Position numbers and translations under genes: made by a program. Below are positions 1-8,836 of a stretch of DNA of 64,000 bases, one piece after another. Every line of letters starts with the position of its first letter. The first letter of the stretch is position 1. This DNA comes from Halieaceae bacterium MED-G27 (GTDB lineage: Bacteria; Pseudomonadota; Gammaproteobacteria; Pseudomonadales; Halieaceae): contig NTKA01000002.1 in NCBI GenBank assembly GCA_002456975.1, positions 48,918 to 112,917 of the forward strand, read 5' to 3'. Under the pieces are notes generated by a model. It did not search any database. It saw only the letters and a list, made by a program, of their open reading frames with translations, and was not told the origin of the DNA.

Positions 1-270
1 GACATTGGCATCGGCTTTCTCGAGGAGCTGATGCACCGCGCCGGCAAAGCATTCGGCTACTTCGACGTCGGTAGCTGCAAGATCATTTAAGTGACAATTC
101 GCCTCACGCTGTAGCGAAAAAATAGCGTGGCGCAAGGTTTCCGGGTAACGGCTTTCGCAAACTTCCAGCAAGGATAGGTCGCCATCATCGCCCACTCTTA
201 CCAAGGCCGCGTCGATACCGTCGGCACTGGTACCCGACATTAAACCAATAAAATAGCGGGGCGCAGTCAC
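1..270 (-). CDS. anmK: anhydro-N-acetylmuramic acid kinase, N-terminal part (cut by window edge)
   Basis: Cytoplasmic kinase that hydrolyses and phosphorylates 1,6-anhydroMurNAc during peptidoglycan recycling. Ninety codons are visible from a GTG at 270 to the window edge. The N-terminus reads V-T-A-P-R-Y-F-I-G-L followed by MSGTSADGID, the family's nucleotide-binding signature (usually GLMSGTSxDGID). The GTG overlaps the TGA of the upstream M23 peptidase gene (GTGA at 267-270), so the two are probably translationally coupled. NagZ is encoded 3 kb away, which fits a wall-recycling neighbourhood. The rest of the gene lies outside the window. Confidence 0.93.
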   Translation of the reverse strand, partial: MTAPRYFIGLMSGTSADGIDAALVRVGDDGDLSLLEVCESRYPETLRHAIFSLQREANCHLNDLAATDVEVAECFAGAVHQLLEKADANV

Positions 271-1616
271 TTTGCGCCTGCGAGTCCGCTGGTTGCTTTG
301 ACTGATGCGAGTCTCTGTACCGGATCGATGATATACGCTCTGAATCGATTCAGTTCGCTATCGGGTAGAGATTTTGCTTTCGGCAAAATCTTGTGCACGG
401 TTCTGGGGTTTCGGTGTACGCCGTTCACCAGGAATTCGTAGTGTAGGTGGGGACCGGTGGCTGCCCCAGTTGACCCCACCGTGCCGATGACTTGGCCTTG
501 TTTGACACGCTCGCCTCGTTTTACCCGCTTGCGATTAAGGTGCAGGTAGTGGGTTTTGAATCCTTCCCCATGCTGGATGAAGACATAGTTGCCATTGGGT
601 CGACTATAGCCCGCTTCTACCACTCGACCGTCGCCGGCAGCGTAGACCGGTGTGCCGCGCGGTGCGGCATAATCGGTGCCGCGGTGGGGTCGCTTGGTTT
701 TATAGATTGGATGCAATCGGTTCGGATTAAAGCTGGAGCTCACCCGAGTGAAATCCAGTGGCGCTCGCAAAAATGCTTTGCGCATACTAACGCCGTCCGC
801 GGCGAAATAACCGACATCGCCCTGCGAGTCGGTGTAGCGAAAGGCCTCGACTAATCGACCATTATTATTAAACGAGGCCGCGAGAATTGGTCCGTCAGTG
901 AATTTCTGGCCATCGAGAAAGTTTTCCTGATAAACAATTTGGATGTCGTCACCCACTCTGGGGTCCAACGCGAAGTCGATGACACCTCCGAGAATCGCAG
1001 CGAGCTCCATGATGATTCCCGCGGAGAGACCCGCGTCATCACCCGCCAGAAACAGCGAGCTTTCGATGGTCATCCCGACAGTTTTTGTTCTGAGCTCGGT
1101 ATCTCGCGTCACCAGTTGACTACTGTATTGCCCCGCTTCGTTGGTATAGATCGTTTGCTTCAGCGGCGACTCGATATGCCTCACTGACATGAGCTCACCC
1201 TCGGTATTGGCCAGGAAGCCAATGGTCTGTCCGGGGTAAATTTTTCTGAGTGCGCGGCCTTCACTATCGCGCGTGACTTCATACACATCCCGATCGCTAA
1301 AGCCCGCTCGCGCAAAAATCAGACTCAGGTTATCGCCATTGCGGACTTTGATGTCTTGCCAGGAAGGTTCGGTTGTTTCGGGTGGACTGACAGCAGATTC
1401 AAGCAATTCATCGTTAACGATTGGGTCCGACCTAGAATCCGCGGTAACCGTCGACGACTTAGTCGCCAGTTCGGCTCGCTCGGCGTCGTCACCGCTAAAT
1501 AGGCTAATAACAAGGGCGATAGCAACCACCGATCCCAAGCCCCAGATTATGGCGGAACGATCTGCCGTGGGCTTGCTGTGTTCGAGTCGTGTTGCTCCCC
1601 GTCGTTGTCTTGCCAC
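267..1616 (-). CDS. M23 family metallopeptidase with membrane anchor and OapA/LysM-like region
   Basis: Predicted murein DD-endopeptidase of the MepM type, anchored in the inner membrane and acting in the periplasm. From the chosen start, about 20 basic residues precede a membrane segment (IIWGLGSVVAIALVISLF). A LysM/OapA-like region (VRNGDNLSLIFARAGF) follows, then a C-terminal LytM domain with zinc-site motifs HRGTDYAAP and HLHYEF. The frame is open to an ATG at 1676, but I prefer the GTG at 1616. A TATGAT -10-like box at 1677-1672 would place the transcript start downstream of 1676, and the shorter protein has a normal cytoplasmic tail. It is divergent from tyrS and overlaps anmK, a common gammaproteobacterial arrangement. 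Confidence 0.9.
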   Translation of the reverse strand: MARQRRGATRLEHSKPTADRSAIIWGLGSVVAIALVISLFSGDDAERAELATKSSTVTADSRSDPIVNDELLESAVSPPETTEPSWQDIKVRNGDNLSLIFARAGFSDRDVYEVTRDSEGRALRKIYPGQTIGFLANTEGELMSVRHIESPLKQTIYTNEAGQYSSQLVTRDTELRTKTVGMTIESSLFLAGDDAGLSAGIIMELAAILGGVIDFALDPRVGDDIQIVYQENFLDGQKFTDGPILAASFNNNGRLVEAFRYTDSQGDVGYFAADGVSMRKAFLRAPLDFTRVSSSFNPNRLHPIYKTKRPHRGTDYAAPRGTPVYAAGDGRVVEAGYSRPNGNYVFIQHGEGFKTHYLHLNRKRVKRGERVKQGQVIGTVGSTGAATGPHLHYEFLVNGVHRNPRTVHKILPKAKSLPDSELNRFRAYIIDPVQRLASVKATSGLAGAK

Positions 1617-1671
1617 CGTGGTCCCGCTTACCGATAGTTGAATGAGATAGTTAAATGAAATGACGCCCCGG

Positions 1672-1715
1672 ATCATACCTGAGAAACATCAGATCTCGAA
1701 CGAGTCGCGTATAGT
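1672..1715. promoter_or_regulatory. divergent promoter region between the M23 peptidase gene and tyrS
   Basis: Two -10-like hexamers face away from each other: TATGAT on the minus strand (1677-1672) for the peptidase-anmK pair, and TATAGT on the plus strand (1710-1715) for tyrS. Neither has a convincing -35 box 16-18 bases upstream, so this is a weak call from motif and position only. Confidence 0.35.
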
Positions 1716-1765
1716 ATGAGACACTCGCGCCCCGCGATGGTTTCCATAGAAGTTAGGATATTGAT

Positions 1766-3055
1766 ATGAACGATTTGCTCGCTGATTTGACTGCCCGTGG
1801 GCTTGTCTTTCAGACAACCGGCGATGGCGAGCTAGAGCAGTGGTTGGCAGCGAAGCCGAGAACACTCTACTGCGGCTTTGACCCCACGGCGGACAGTCTA
1901 CATATTGGATCGCTGGTACCACTCCTCACCTTGAGACGATTCCAATTGGCGGGACATCGACCCATTGCGCTGGTAGGTGGGGCTACCGGATTAATCGGTG
2001 ATCCGAGCTTTAAATCTCAGGAACGTATTCTCAATACCCCCGATATTGTCGCCACCTGGGTGGAGCGACTGCGAGTACAAATGGAACGATTTCTCGCCTT
2101 CGATGGCGAGGCCGCAGCGATCATGGCTAACAACCTTGATTGGACGAAGGACGTGGATGTCCTGACGTTTCTTCGCGATGTCGGTAAGCACTTTTCAGTC
2201 AATGCCATGATCAACAAGGAATCGGTAAAGCAACGTATCGAGCGAGAAGGCTCGGGTATCAGCTATACCGAGTTCACTTACATGATTCTGCAGTCCTTCG
2301 ATTTTGCTGAACTCAATCGACGCCATGGCTGCGAAATGCAAATCGGTGGCTCGGACCAATGGGGCAATATCACCGGCGGTATTGACCTGACGCGACGGAT
2401 GAATGGCGAGCAAGTGCACGGTCTGACCATGCCTTTGGTTACAAAGGCCGACGGCACCAAGTTCGGTAAAACCGAGTCCGGCACTGTTTGGCTTGATGCC
2501 AAGAAGACCTCACCTTACGCGTTTTATCAATTCTGGTTGGGCACCGCTGATGCCGATGTTTACAAGTTCCTGAAGTATTTCACCTTTTTATCGGTCGATG
2601 AAATCGACGCATTGGAACGAGCCGATGCCGCGCGGGAGGGTAGACCAGAGGCGCAGGCTGTCCTTGCAAAAGAGGTAACGCGCCTAGTCCACGGCGATTC
2701 CGGTCTAGCTGCTGCCGAGCGTATTACCGACGCGCTGTTTAGCGGTGATGCGACTCAGCTGAGTGCGTCTGATCTGGCGCAGCTTCAGCAAGATGGTCTG
2801 CCAAGTAGTGAGCTTGACCTGTCTAACTTGCCGGAGACATTGACGCAGCTGTTGGCCGATGTCGGCATGGCGAACTCAGGCAAGCAGGTGAAAGACGCGC
2901 TCGCGCGACATGCCGTTATTGTGAATGGGTCGGCTTTATCGCTGGATGCCAATGCGCAGCTTGAGTCTGTTTTCGATGCCGCTAAGTCGCTGCACGAGCG
3001 CTTTTTTCTGGTGCGCTTGGGCAAGAAGAAATATCACCTGTTCAGCCTTGTTTAG
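1766..3055 (+). CDS. tyrS: tyrosine--tRNA ligase
   Basis: Class I aminoacyl-tRNA synthetase that charges tRNA-Tyr. The Rossmann catalytic domain carries the HIGH-type motif LHIGS near residue 47 and the KMSKS-type motif KFGKT near residue 233. The tyrosine/specificity region [10 protein letters not shown] lies between them. A C-terminal S4 RNA-binding domain spans roughly residues 350-425. At 429 residues it matches the E. coli-type TyrRS length. The ATG at 1766 is preceded by a weak Shine-Dalgarno (TTAGGAT). Confidence 0.97.
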   Translation: MNDLLADLTARGLVFQTTGDGELEQWLAAKPRTLYCGFDPTADSLHIGSLVPLLTLRRFQLAGHRPIALVGGATGLIGDPSFKSQERILNTPDIVATWVERLRVQMERFLAFDGEAAAIMANNLDWTKDVDVLTFLRDVGKHFSVNAMINKESVKQRIEREGSGISYTEFTYMILQSFDFAELNRRHGCEMQIGGSDQWGNITGGIDLTRRMNGEQVHGLTMPLVTKADGTKFGKTESGTVWLDAKKTSPYAFYQFWLGTADADVYKFLKYFTFLSVDEIDALERADAAREGRPEAQAVLAKEVTRLVHGDSGLAAAERITDALFSGDATQLSASDLAQLQQDGLPSSELDLSNLPETLTQLLADVGMANSGKQVKDALARHAVIVNGSALSLDANAQLESVFDAAKSLHERFFLVRLGKKKYHLFSLV

Positions 3056-3085
3056 GTCGCGATCGATTCTGAGTGGTGATGGACC

Positions 3086-3571
3086 GTGAAGCGGCTGTGC
3101 CTGCTGAGACACGCCAAATCGTCATGGGAAAACCCGTCACTGCTCGATAGAGAGCGGCCGCTGAATAAACGTGGCTATCGTGATGCGCCGCGGATGGGTG
3201 CGTATCTAGCTGGCCGATATTCCCCGATTCCATTTTTTGTCAGTCCCGCCCGCCGTGCGCAGGAAACGTACACGGAATTACTCACTGGTTGGCCTGAATT
3301 AAATAGCCATGGGGTGACTACTGAGGAGGCTCTTTACACCTTTGAATTCAGGGAGTTGCTGCAATGGCTTTCGGCATGCCCCGATGAACTGGCAGCAGTT
3401 GCCATGGTGGGTTATAACCCTGCGTTGACTGATCTCACCAATTGGCTGGTAGGTAAAGGGATTATTGAGAACCTACCGACCGCTGGCTGGGCGGATCTGG
3501 TGATCGATCTCGATCGCTGGTCTGATATCGAGTTGAGCCGGGGTCGGGGACACTGTAAAACCATTATATGA
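3086..3571 (+). CDS. SixA-like histidine phosphatase family protein with altered second catalytic position
   Basis: Histidine phosphatase superfamily, nearest to SixA-type phosphohistidine phosphatases. The nucleophile motif LLRHAKSSW is at residues 6-14 (His9). An SPARRAQET segment near residues 53-61 supplies the second arginine region. The position that normally reads GHNP reads GYNP (Tyr110), so the usual second active-site histidine appears to be lost. Activity may therefore be reduced or different. It starts with GTG at 3086, and its TGA overlaps the nagZ ATG (ATGA at 3568-3571), implying coupling to nagZ. Substrate unknown. Confidence 0.8.
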   Translation: MKRLCLLRHAKSSWENPSLLDRERPLNKRGYRDAPRMGAYLAGRYSPIPFFVSPARRAQETYTELLTGWPELNSHGVTTEEALYTFEFRELLQWLSACPDELAAVAMVGYNPALTDLTNWLVGKGIIENLPTAGWADLVIDLDRWSDIELSRGRGHCKTII

Positions 3572-4617
3572 CCCAAGGACATCGATTGAGGTTGAGCATG
3601 CTGCCCGCGATTTTTGGCCTAGAAGGCACCGAGCTTACCGATGCTGAGCGCTCCTTTTTTCGAGAAGTGAGCCCCTTCGGTTACATCCTTTTTGGTCGCA
3701 ATGTCGTTGACCGCGCACAATTGCAATCGCTCACAGAGTCACTTCGAAACCTTCACGGTAGGGCTGTTCCCATTTTGATTGACCAGGAGGGTGGTCGGGT
3801 CGCGCGGATGCAGCCGCCCGAGTGGCCCGCTTACCCCCCAGCGCAGCGCTTCGCGGATTTGTATACAGTCAGACCGAGCGAGGCTTTGTTAGCGACACAG
3901 CTCAATTATGAGGCACTGGGTCTGGATCTGGCCGAGGTCGGCGTCACTGTTACCTGTGCTCCGGTACTCGACGTACCTATCGAGGGCGCGCACGATGTAA
4001 TCGGTGATCGAGCGTTTGGGTCAGCCCCCGATACCGTTGCGACATTGGGGTGGGCGTGTCTGGATGGCTTGCAGCAGGCGGGTATTGCCGGTGTGATTAA
4101 GCACATCCCGGGCCATGGACGGGCGGTGGTCGACTCGCATTACGAACTGCCCAGAGTGGCTGCAGGGCTTACCGAGCTTGAACAGGATCTGCGCCCATTT
4201 AGTGCGCTCAATGATGCCAGCATGGCAATGACCGCTCACATTGTTTACGACGCTTGGGACTCCGATCACTGTGCGACCCTTAGTCATCGGGTGATCCAAG
4301 GCGTTATTAGAGGCGACATTGGCTTTGATGGATTGTTGATGAGCGATGACCTCGATATGAAGGCGTTGGCGGGTAGCGTGCCCGATCTGGCGCTAGCGGC
4401 ACAGCAAGCAGGTTGCGATGTGGTATTGAATTGCTGGGCGAAACTATCGGATATGGAGGGGATAGCAAAGCGGTTAGCGAGTCCAGATCCTGACACGCTC
4501 AATCGCATGCTGCAGGTTTACGACGCATTGCCCTCGGCGCAATCGCTATTAACAATTACCGCCCGTCAGCAGTCATTGACAAAACAGCGCGATGAATTAC
4601 TGGCCTTGTTCGAATAG
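3568..4617 (+). CDS. nagZ: beta-N-acetylhexosaminidase (glycoside hydrolase family 3)
   Basis: Cytoplasmic enzyme that removes GlcNAc from GlcNAc-anhydroMurNAc peptides in wall recycling. Its product route leads to AnmK, encoded at the left edge. GH3 NagZ hallmarks are present: DQEGGR at 72-77, KHIPGHG at 178-184, the general acid/base loop Asp189-Ser-His191, and the nucleophile in MSDD at 258-261. At 349 residues it has the usual single-domain length. It overlaps the upstream phosphatase by 4 bases. Confidence 0.95.
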   Translation: MTQGHRLRLSMLPAIFGLEGTELTDAERSFFREVSPFGYILFGRNVVDRAQLQSLTESLRNLHGRAVPILIDQEGGRVARMQPPEWPAYPPAQRFADLYTVRPSEALLATQLNYEALGLDLAEVGVTVTCAPVLDVPIEGAHDVIGDRAFGSAPDTVATLGWACLDGLQQAGIAGVIKHIPGHGRAVVDSHYELPRVAAGLTELEQDLRPFSALNDASMAMTAHIVYDAWDSDHCATLSHRVIQGVIRGDIGFDGLLMSDDLDMKALAGSVPDLALAAQQAGCDVVLNCWAKLSDMEGIAKRLASPDPDTLNRMLQVYDALPSAQSLLTITARQQSLTKQRDELLALFE

Positions 4618-4651
4618 TGTGTTGGGCTGGTTAAGGAGCTCGCTCTAGATC

Positions 4652-5494
4652 ATGTTTCGTGACGTTATTTCGGTACTACCTGCCCAAGCCACTTCCGATG
4701 GTGCGGGCGTGGCGATCCAACGGGTTGCCCTGATGGGGAATGACTCGGTTGATCCATTGCTAATGGTTGATGAACTTCGATCACCGTACCGCGATGATTT
4801 TGCTGCCGGCTTTCCTGCGCATCCGCATCGGGGTATGCAAACGCTGACCTATATGAAACAGGGCGGTATTGCTCACGAGGATAGTCTCGGCAACCGGGGT
4901 GAGATTCGAGATGGTGGCGTGCAGTGGATGTCTGCGGGTTCCGGTGTGATTCATTCCGAGATGCCCACGATCGATACGACAGGTCTCCACGGCTTCCAAT
5001 GCTGGTTTAATCTTCCTGCCAAGGACAAGATGAGTCCACCGCGGTACCGCGATCTTAGCCGAGATGCGTTACCGATTATCGGTATCGAAGGTGCTCGATT
5101 GACCGCCATTGCCGGCGACTGGGCATTGTTCGAAGAGCATGTGTCTGGGCCCTTAACCGAGTTGGCGCCGATTGCCCAGATGGCAGACTTGACGCTTGAA
5201 CCCGGTCATACGCTGGAGCTTCAAGTGCATAACACCGCCAACGCGGCGGCCTTTGTCTATGATGGAGGTCTTGAGCTCGACAATCGATCATCGGTCACGA
5301 AGTCGCTAGTACTAACCGGTGCTGGTGTTCGCTGGCGGCTTACCGCATCATCAGAGGGCGCGAGTTGCCTATTATTTTCTGGGCAACCGCTGCGTGAACC
5401 TGTTGTGCAATACGGGCCGTTCGTAATGAATACCCGAGAAGAAATAGAGACGGCATTGAATGAGTATCGACTCGGTAAATTTCTCAAACATTAG
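4652..5494 (+). CDS. pirin family protein
   Basis: Bicupin of the pirin family; some members have quercetin dioxygenase activity, but the role here is unknown. The N-terminal cupin has the metal-ligand pattern HPHRG (near residues 56-60), then an H-E-D-S-x-G-N segment, and AGSGVIHSE near residues 98-106. These give three His and one Glu in the expected order. A second cupin-like region follows from about residue 175. At 280 residues the length is normal. Its last 35 bases overlap the Kazal lipoprotein gene in another frame. Confidence 0.93.
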   Translation: MFRDVISVLPAQATSDGAGVAIQRVALMGNDSVDPLLMVDELRSPYRDDFAAGFPAHPHRGMQTLTYMKQGGIAHEDSLGNRGEIRDGGVQWMSAGSGVIHSEMPTIDTTGLHGFQCWFNLPAKDKMSPPRYRDLSRDALPIIGIEGARLTAIAGDWALFEEHVSGPLTELAPIAQMADLTLEPGHTLELQVHNTANAAAFVYDGGLELDNRSSVTKSLVLTGAGVRWRLTASSEGASCLLFSGQPLREPVVQYGPFVMNTREEIETALNEYRLGKFLKH

Positions 5495-5783
5495 CCTCCG
5501 CTTGCTCGTGGTTTTCGGGTTGGCGTTGTCTTCAGGATGCGCAACATCTGAATTTCTCTCCGGAAACGCGGACGCTGACGTCGCTCAGCCAGACCCTGTC
5601 GCTGCTCAGGGGAGTGATTGGACGATTTGCAAAGATCCGCGTCCAAAAATTTGCACCATGGAATACGATCCGGTGTGTGTGATTACCACGTCGGGCTTGC
5701 GCCGCACCTATCCCTCGCCGTGTAATGCCTGTGCAGACGTTGCCGTCGAGGGTCATAAGCCCAATGCCTGTGAGGCCATCTAA
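5460..5783 (+). CDS. small lipoprotein with Kazal-type inhibitor-like domain
   Basis: A 107-residue exported protein. An N-terminal hydrophobic segment ends in the lipobox LSSGC (Cys27), so it is predicted to be lipid-anchored. The C-terminal 50 residues contain five cysteines, starting with C-K-D-P-R-P-K-I-C. The patterns YDPVC and RTYPSPCNAC are characteristic of Kazal-like domains, as found in serine-protease inhibitors. It starts inside the end of the pirin gene (35-base overlap) and ends 9 bases before the symporter gene. Function is inferred from the fold only; the bacterial target is unknown. Confidence 0.75.
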   Translation: MSIDSVNFSNISLRLLVVFGLALSSGCATSEFLSGNADADVAQPDPVAAQGSDWTICKDPRPKICTMEYDPVCVITTSGLRRTYPSPCNACADVAVEGHKPNACEAI

Positions 5784-5792
5784 GGAGAAGCT

Positions 5793-7094
5793 ATGTCTTT
5801 AACAAACCGAATTTTACTGGCGATGGTGCTGGGAATAGCATTTGGCTCGATCCTGAATGTTGTGGTCGGTAACTTAGACCCAACTAGTGGCCTCTACGGA
5901 TTTCTCCAAAACGGATTAATCATGGGCCTGTTCGATGGCGTGGGGCGAATCTTTGTTGCTTCGCTCAAGCTGCTTGTCGTTCCTCTGGTACTGGTCTCGC
6001 TGATTTGCGGCATGGCTGCTCTGGGTCAAAGCAGTCGAATGGGTGCGATTGCCGGCAAGACCGTCGGTCTCTATCTAATCACCACAGGTATTGCTGTATC
6101 TCTTGGTCTGACTATAGCGACCATTGTGGGTCCGGGTAAGGGCATGACTCAAGCCGATGGCGGGGAGTTTGTGCGAAAAGAGGCACCTCCACTTATCGAT
6201 ACGATCGTCAACATGTTTCCTTCTAACCCCGTATCCGCGATGGCTGAGGGCAACATGTTGCAGGTGATCGTCTTTGCGCTGCTCGTTGGCTTTGCGGCCA
6301 CAAGGGCAGGCGCTCATGGTGAGCGCATTATCAGTTGGTTTCAGGATATGGAAGCCGTGGTGATGAAGATGGTAGGCATTGTGATCGAGCTGGCTCCTTA
6401 CGGCGTGTTTGCGCTGTTAACCAAACTATTTGCGACCATGGGTTTCAGTACAATCTTCAATCTTGCGACGTATTTTTTCACCTTGCTCGCAGTACTGCTA
6501 TTCCATGGTCTAGTGGTTTACGGCGCCCTCCTCAGGGCACTGACGCCGCTATCGCCGGGTATGCTCCGAGGCAAGATGCGCCAGGTCTGGGCGTTTGCAT
6601 TTTCCACGTCATCCTCGGGCGCGACCTTGCCGCTTACGCTACGTACCGTGGAGAAGAAGCTCGGCGTTAACAAGAGTGTCTCGGGATTCTCGGTGCCCCT
6701 CGGTGCCACCATCAATATGGATGGTACAGCGATTATGCAGGGGGTAGCGACGGTCTTTATTGCCCAGGCATCGGGCGTTGATCTCACGCTAACACAGCTG
6801 TTAGTGGTGGTGCTGACGGCGACCTTGGCATCGATTGGTGCAGCCGCGGTCCCCAGTGCGGGCATCATTATGCTGACCTTGGTGTTGACCCAAATTGGAC
6901 TCGGACTTGAATACCTCCCTCTCTTATTGGGCGTTGATCGTCTGCTCGATATGGTGCGAACTGCTGTGAATGTCACGGGCGATGCAACGGTATCGACCAT
7001 CGTGGCATATCACGAAGGCCAGCTCGATGAGACGGTATACAACGATCCGGCGGCTGATACGCAGGAGGCTGGTGGCCAAGGGTCGCCCGTATGA
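5793..7094 (+). CDS. dicarboxylate/amino acid:cation symporter (DAACS family)
   Basis: Inner-membrane secondary transporter of the GltP/GltT/DctA family, using Na+ or H+ to import acidic amino acids or C4-dicarboxylates. It shows multiple hydrophobic segments, the re-entrant-loop serine motif STSSSGATLP (about residue 270), and GATINMDGTA (about residue 304), which lines the substrate and cation site. At 433 residues it is normal in length. A good Shine-Dalgarno (AAGGAGAAG) precedes the ATG. Its end overlaps the metallo-hydrolase start by 4 bases. The exact substrate cannot be read from sequence. Confidence 0.93.
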   Translation: MSLTNRILLAMVLGIAFGSILNVVVGNLDPTSGLYGFLQNGLIMGLFDGVGRIFVASLKLLVVPLVLVSLICGMAALGQSSRMGAIAGKTVGLYLITTGIAVSLGLTIATIVGPGKGMTQADGGEFVRKEAPPLIDTIVNMFPSNPVSAMAEGNMLQVIVFALLVGFAATRAGAHGERIISWFQDMEAVVMKMVGIVIELAPYGVFALLTKLFATMGFSTIFNLATYFFTLLAVLLFHGLVVYGALLRALTPLSPGMLRGKMRQVWAFAFSTSSSGATLPLTLRTVEKKLGVNKSVSGFSVPLGATINMDGTAIMQGVATVFIAQASGVDLTLTQLLVVVLTATLASIGAAAVPSAGIIMLTLVLTQIGLGLEYLPLLLGVDRLLDMVRTAVNVTGDATVSTIVAYHEGQLDETVYNDPAADTQEAGGQGSPV

Positions 7095-7741
7095 GTTTGT
7101 CGGTGATGGTGGTGCCGGTAACGGCCTACCAGCAAAACTGCTCGATTGTTAAAGACGAAGCCACCGGAAAGATCGCGGTTGTCGATCCCGGTGGTGACAT
7201 CGACCGGATCGAGGCGGCGATAGAGAAGCTTGGTGGCACTGTTGAAAAGATCTTATTGACGCATGGTCATATGGATCATTGCGCGGCAGCCGACGTGCTC
7301 CGTCAGCAGTGGGGTGTCCCGATCGAAGGGCCTGAAGAGGGTGATCGCTTTTGGATCGAGGGGCTGCCTAAATGGTGTGAGATGTCAGGCTTCCCTATGG
7401 CTGAAGCATTCGAGCCTGATCGTTGGTTGAAGGACGGCGAGACCGTGACGATTGGCGGGGTGGAGCTCGACGTTATCCATTGCCCCGGTCATACCCCGGG
7501 CCACGTCGTTTTCTACTCAAAAGACCAGAATCTTGCCTGGGTGGGCGACGTGATTTTCGCGGGTTCGATTGGGCGCACCGACTTTCCCAGAGGCAATCAC
7601 GACGAGCTGATTCACTCAATTAGAGCCAAGCTGTTCCCGCTGGGCGACGGAGTCCAGTTCGTGCCCGGGCACGGTCCCGATTCGACCTTTGGGCGCGAGC
7701 GTCAGAGCAACCCCTTTGTTGCCGACACTCGCTTTGGCTGA
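7091..7741 (+). CDS. MBL-fold metallo-hydrolase, glyoxalase II-like (YcbL type)
   Basis: Metallo-beta-lactamase-fold hydrolase. The HxHxDH motif appears as THGHMDHCA (about residues 57-65). Downstream ligands are seen in CPGHTPGH (about residues 132-139), GDVIFAGS and the terminal VPGHGP. At 216 residues it resembles YcbL/type II glyoxalase proteins, which hydrolyse S-lactoylglutathione-like thioesters. It starts 4 bases inside the symporter gene (ATGA), suggesting one operon. The 3' end is convergent with the OYE gene, with only 9 bases between them. Confidence 0.92.
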   Translation: MSLSVMVVPVTAYQQNCSIVKDEATGKIAVVDPGGDIDRIEAAIEKLGGTVEKILLTHGHMDHCAAADVLRQQWGVPIEGPEEGDRFWIEGLPKWCEMSGFPMAEAFEPDRWLKDGETVTIGGVELDVIHCPGHTPGHVVFYSKDQNLAWVGDVIFAGSIGRTDFPRGNHDELIHSIRAKLFPLGDGVQFVPGHGPDSTFGRERQSNPFVADTRFG

Positions 7742-7750
7742 GCTCTCGCG

Positions 7751-8827
7751 CTAGGGCGCGACAAAGCCCTCCCAGGTCGCCATATAGTCGATAAATTTTG
7801 GTCCCAAGCCCTCGGCGGCGAGATGTGCTCGCGTAACGGGAAGGTCAGCCATCGTAAAGTCCGGATTCGCCAGCGCTTGCTTTGCAAAATTGGCATGGAC
7901 TACAGCCGCGCGACCGATAAAGACAAAGTCGAGACCTGCCTCAATCGCTCGCTCGCAGTCGCTGGCGGTATACAGCTTGCCAGCAGCCCCGAGGGCAACG
8001 CCGTCTCTGGGTAGTTCGGAGAAGATTGCGAGTAGCGACTGTCCTTTGAAGTTTTCGTCGTGCGCGGGTTTGAAAACGTCCCATAGCGACATATCGATAT
8101 AGTCGAGCCGACGGTCTCTCAGCAGATCAGAAGCGAGGTCGCGAATTTCCGTCGTATTTTGACCAAAGCGCTCGGGTGAGAGTCTGACGCCAAGGCTAAA
8201 CTCCCTGCCGCAGGCTCGATTCACTCCCTCGATAATATCTAGCAATACCTTGGCGCGTTTTTCAGCAGTTCCGCCATAGGCATCGCTTCGTCTGTTGTAC
8301 TGTGGGCTGAGAAATTGCGCGATCAGATAGCCATGGGCACCGTGCAGTTCTACACCATCGAATCCTGCCTTTTGTGAGCGAACGGCGGCCTCGATATAGT
8401 CCTCGATCAGTTGCTCGACTTCCGCCTCCGTCATTGCCTTGGAACCCGTTTTTTCATCGTCTGATGGGCACATGGGAACGTTGTCGCAGTAACTAGGCAT
8501 CGCCCGCATGCCGCCGTGATGCAGTTGAACCACGGCATGGCTGCCGTGTGCTCTGATACCCTCAGCGAGTCGGGTTAAGCCATCGAGGTGTTGATCGCTG
8601 TGTGCGCCTAATTGTCCGGGAAACCCAACGCCTCGGTGTTGCACAGACGCCGCACAGGTCATGGTTAGTCCGAAGCCACCCTCGGCACGGCGTGTAAGCC
8701 AGGTATATTCGTCGTCGCTCAAAATTCCATCGGTGCCGCTCTGCAGATTGGTCAGCGCGGCAAGACCATAGCGATTACCCAAGGTCGATCCATTGGCAAA
8801 TGTTAAGGGTGTTGCTAATTGACTCAT
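7751..8827 (-). CDS. NADH:flavin oxidoreductase, Old Yellow Enzyme family
   Basis: FMN-dependent ene-reductase-like TIM barrel of 358 residues. Features include the substrate-contacting pair in QLHHGGM (about residues 102-108), the DGVELHGAHGYLIAQFL segment with YNRRSDAYGG (about residues 158-187), and a C-terminal FMN-phosphate region GLDFVFIGRAAV. This architecture is the single-domain OYE type; it lacks the fused Fe-S/FAD domains of 2,4-dienoyl-CoA reductase. It follows the amidohydrolase gene by 9 bases on the same strand. Substrate unknown. Confidence 0.93.
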   Translation of the reverse strand: MSQLATPLTFANGSTLGNRYGLAALTNLQSGTDGILSDDEYTWLTRRAEGGFGLTMTCAASVQHRGVGFPGQLGAHSDQHLDGLTRLAEGIRAHGSHAVVQLHHGGMRAMPSYCDNVPMCPSDDEKTGSKAMTEAEVEQLIEDYIEAAVRSQKAGFDGVELHGAHGYLIAQFLSPQYNRRSDAYGGTAEKRAKVLLDIIEGVNRACGREFSLGVRLSPERFGQNTTEIRDLASDLLRDRRLDYIDMSLWDVFKPAHDENFKGQSLLAIFSELPRDGVALGAAGKLYTASDCERAIEAGLDFVFIGRAAVVHANFAKQALANPDFTMADLPVTRAHLAAEGLGPKFIDYMATWEGFVAP

Positions 8828-8836
8828 GATGATCCT

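Noticed and set aside
6518..7000. 160-codon minus-strand frame inside the symporter gene
   Set aside because: Antisense shadow: the symporter's family motifs are complete on the plus strand.
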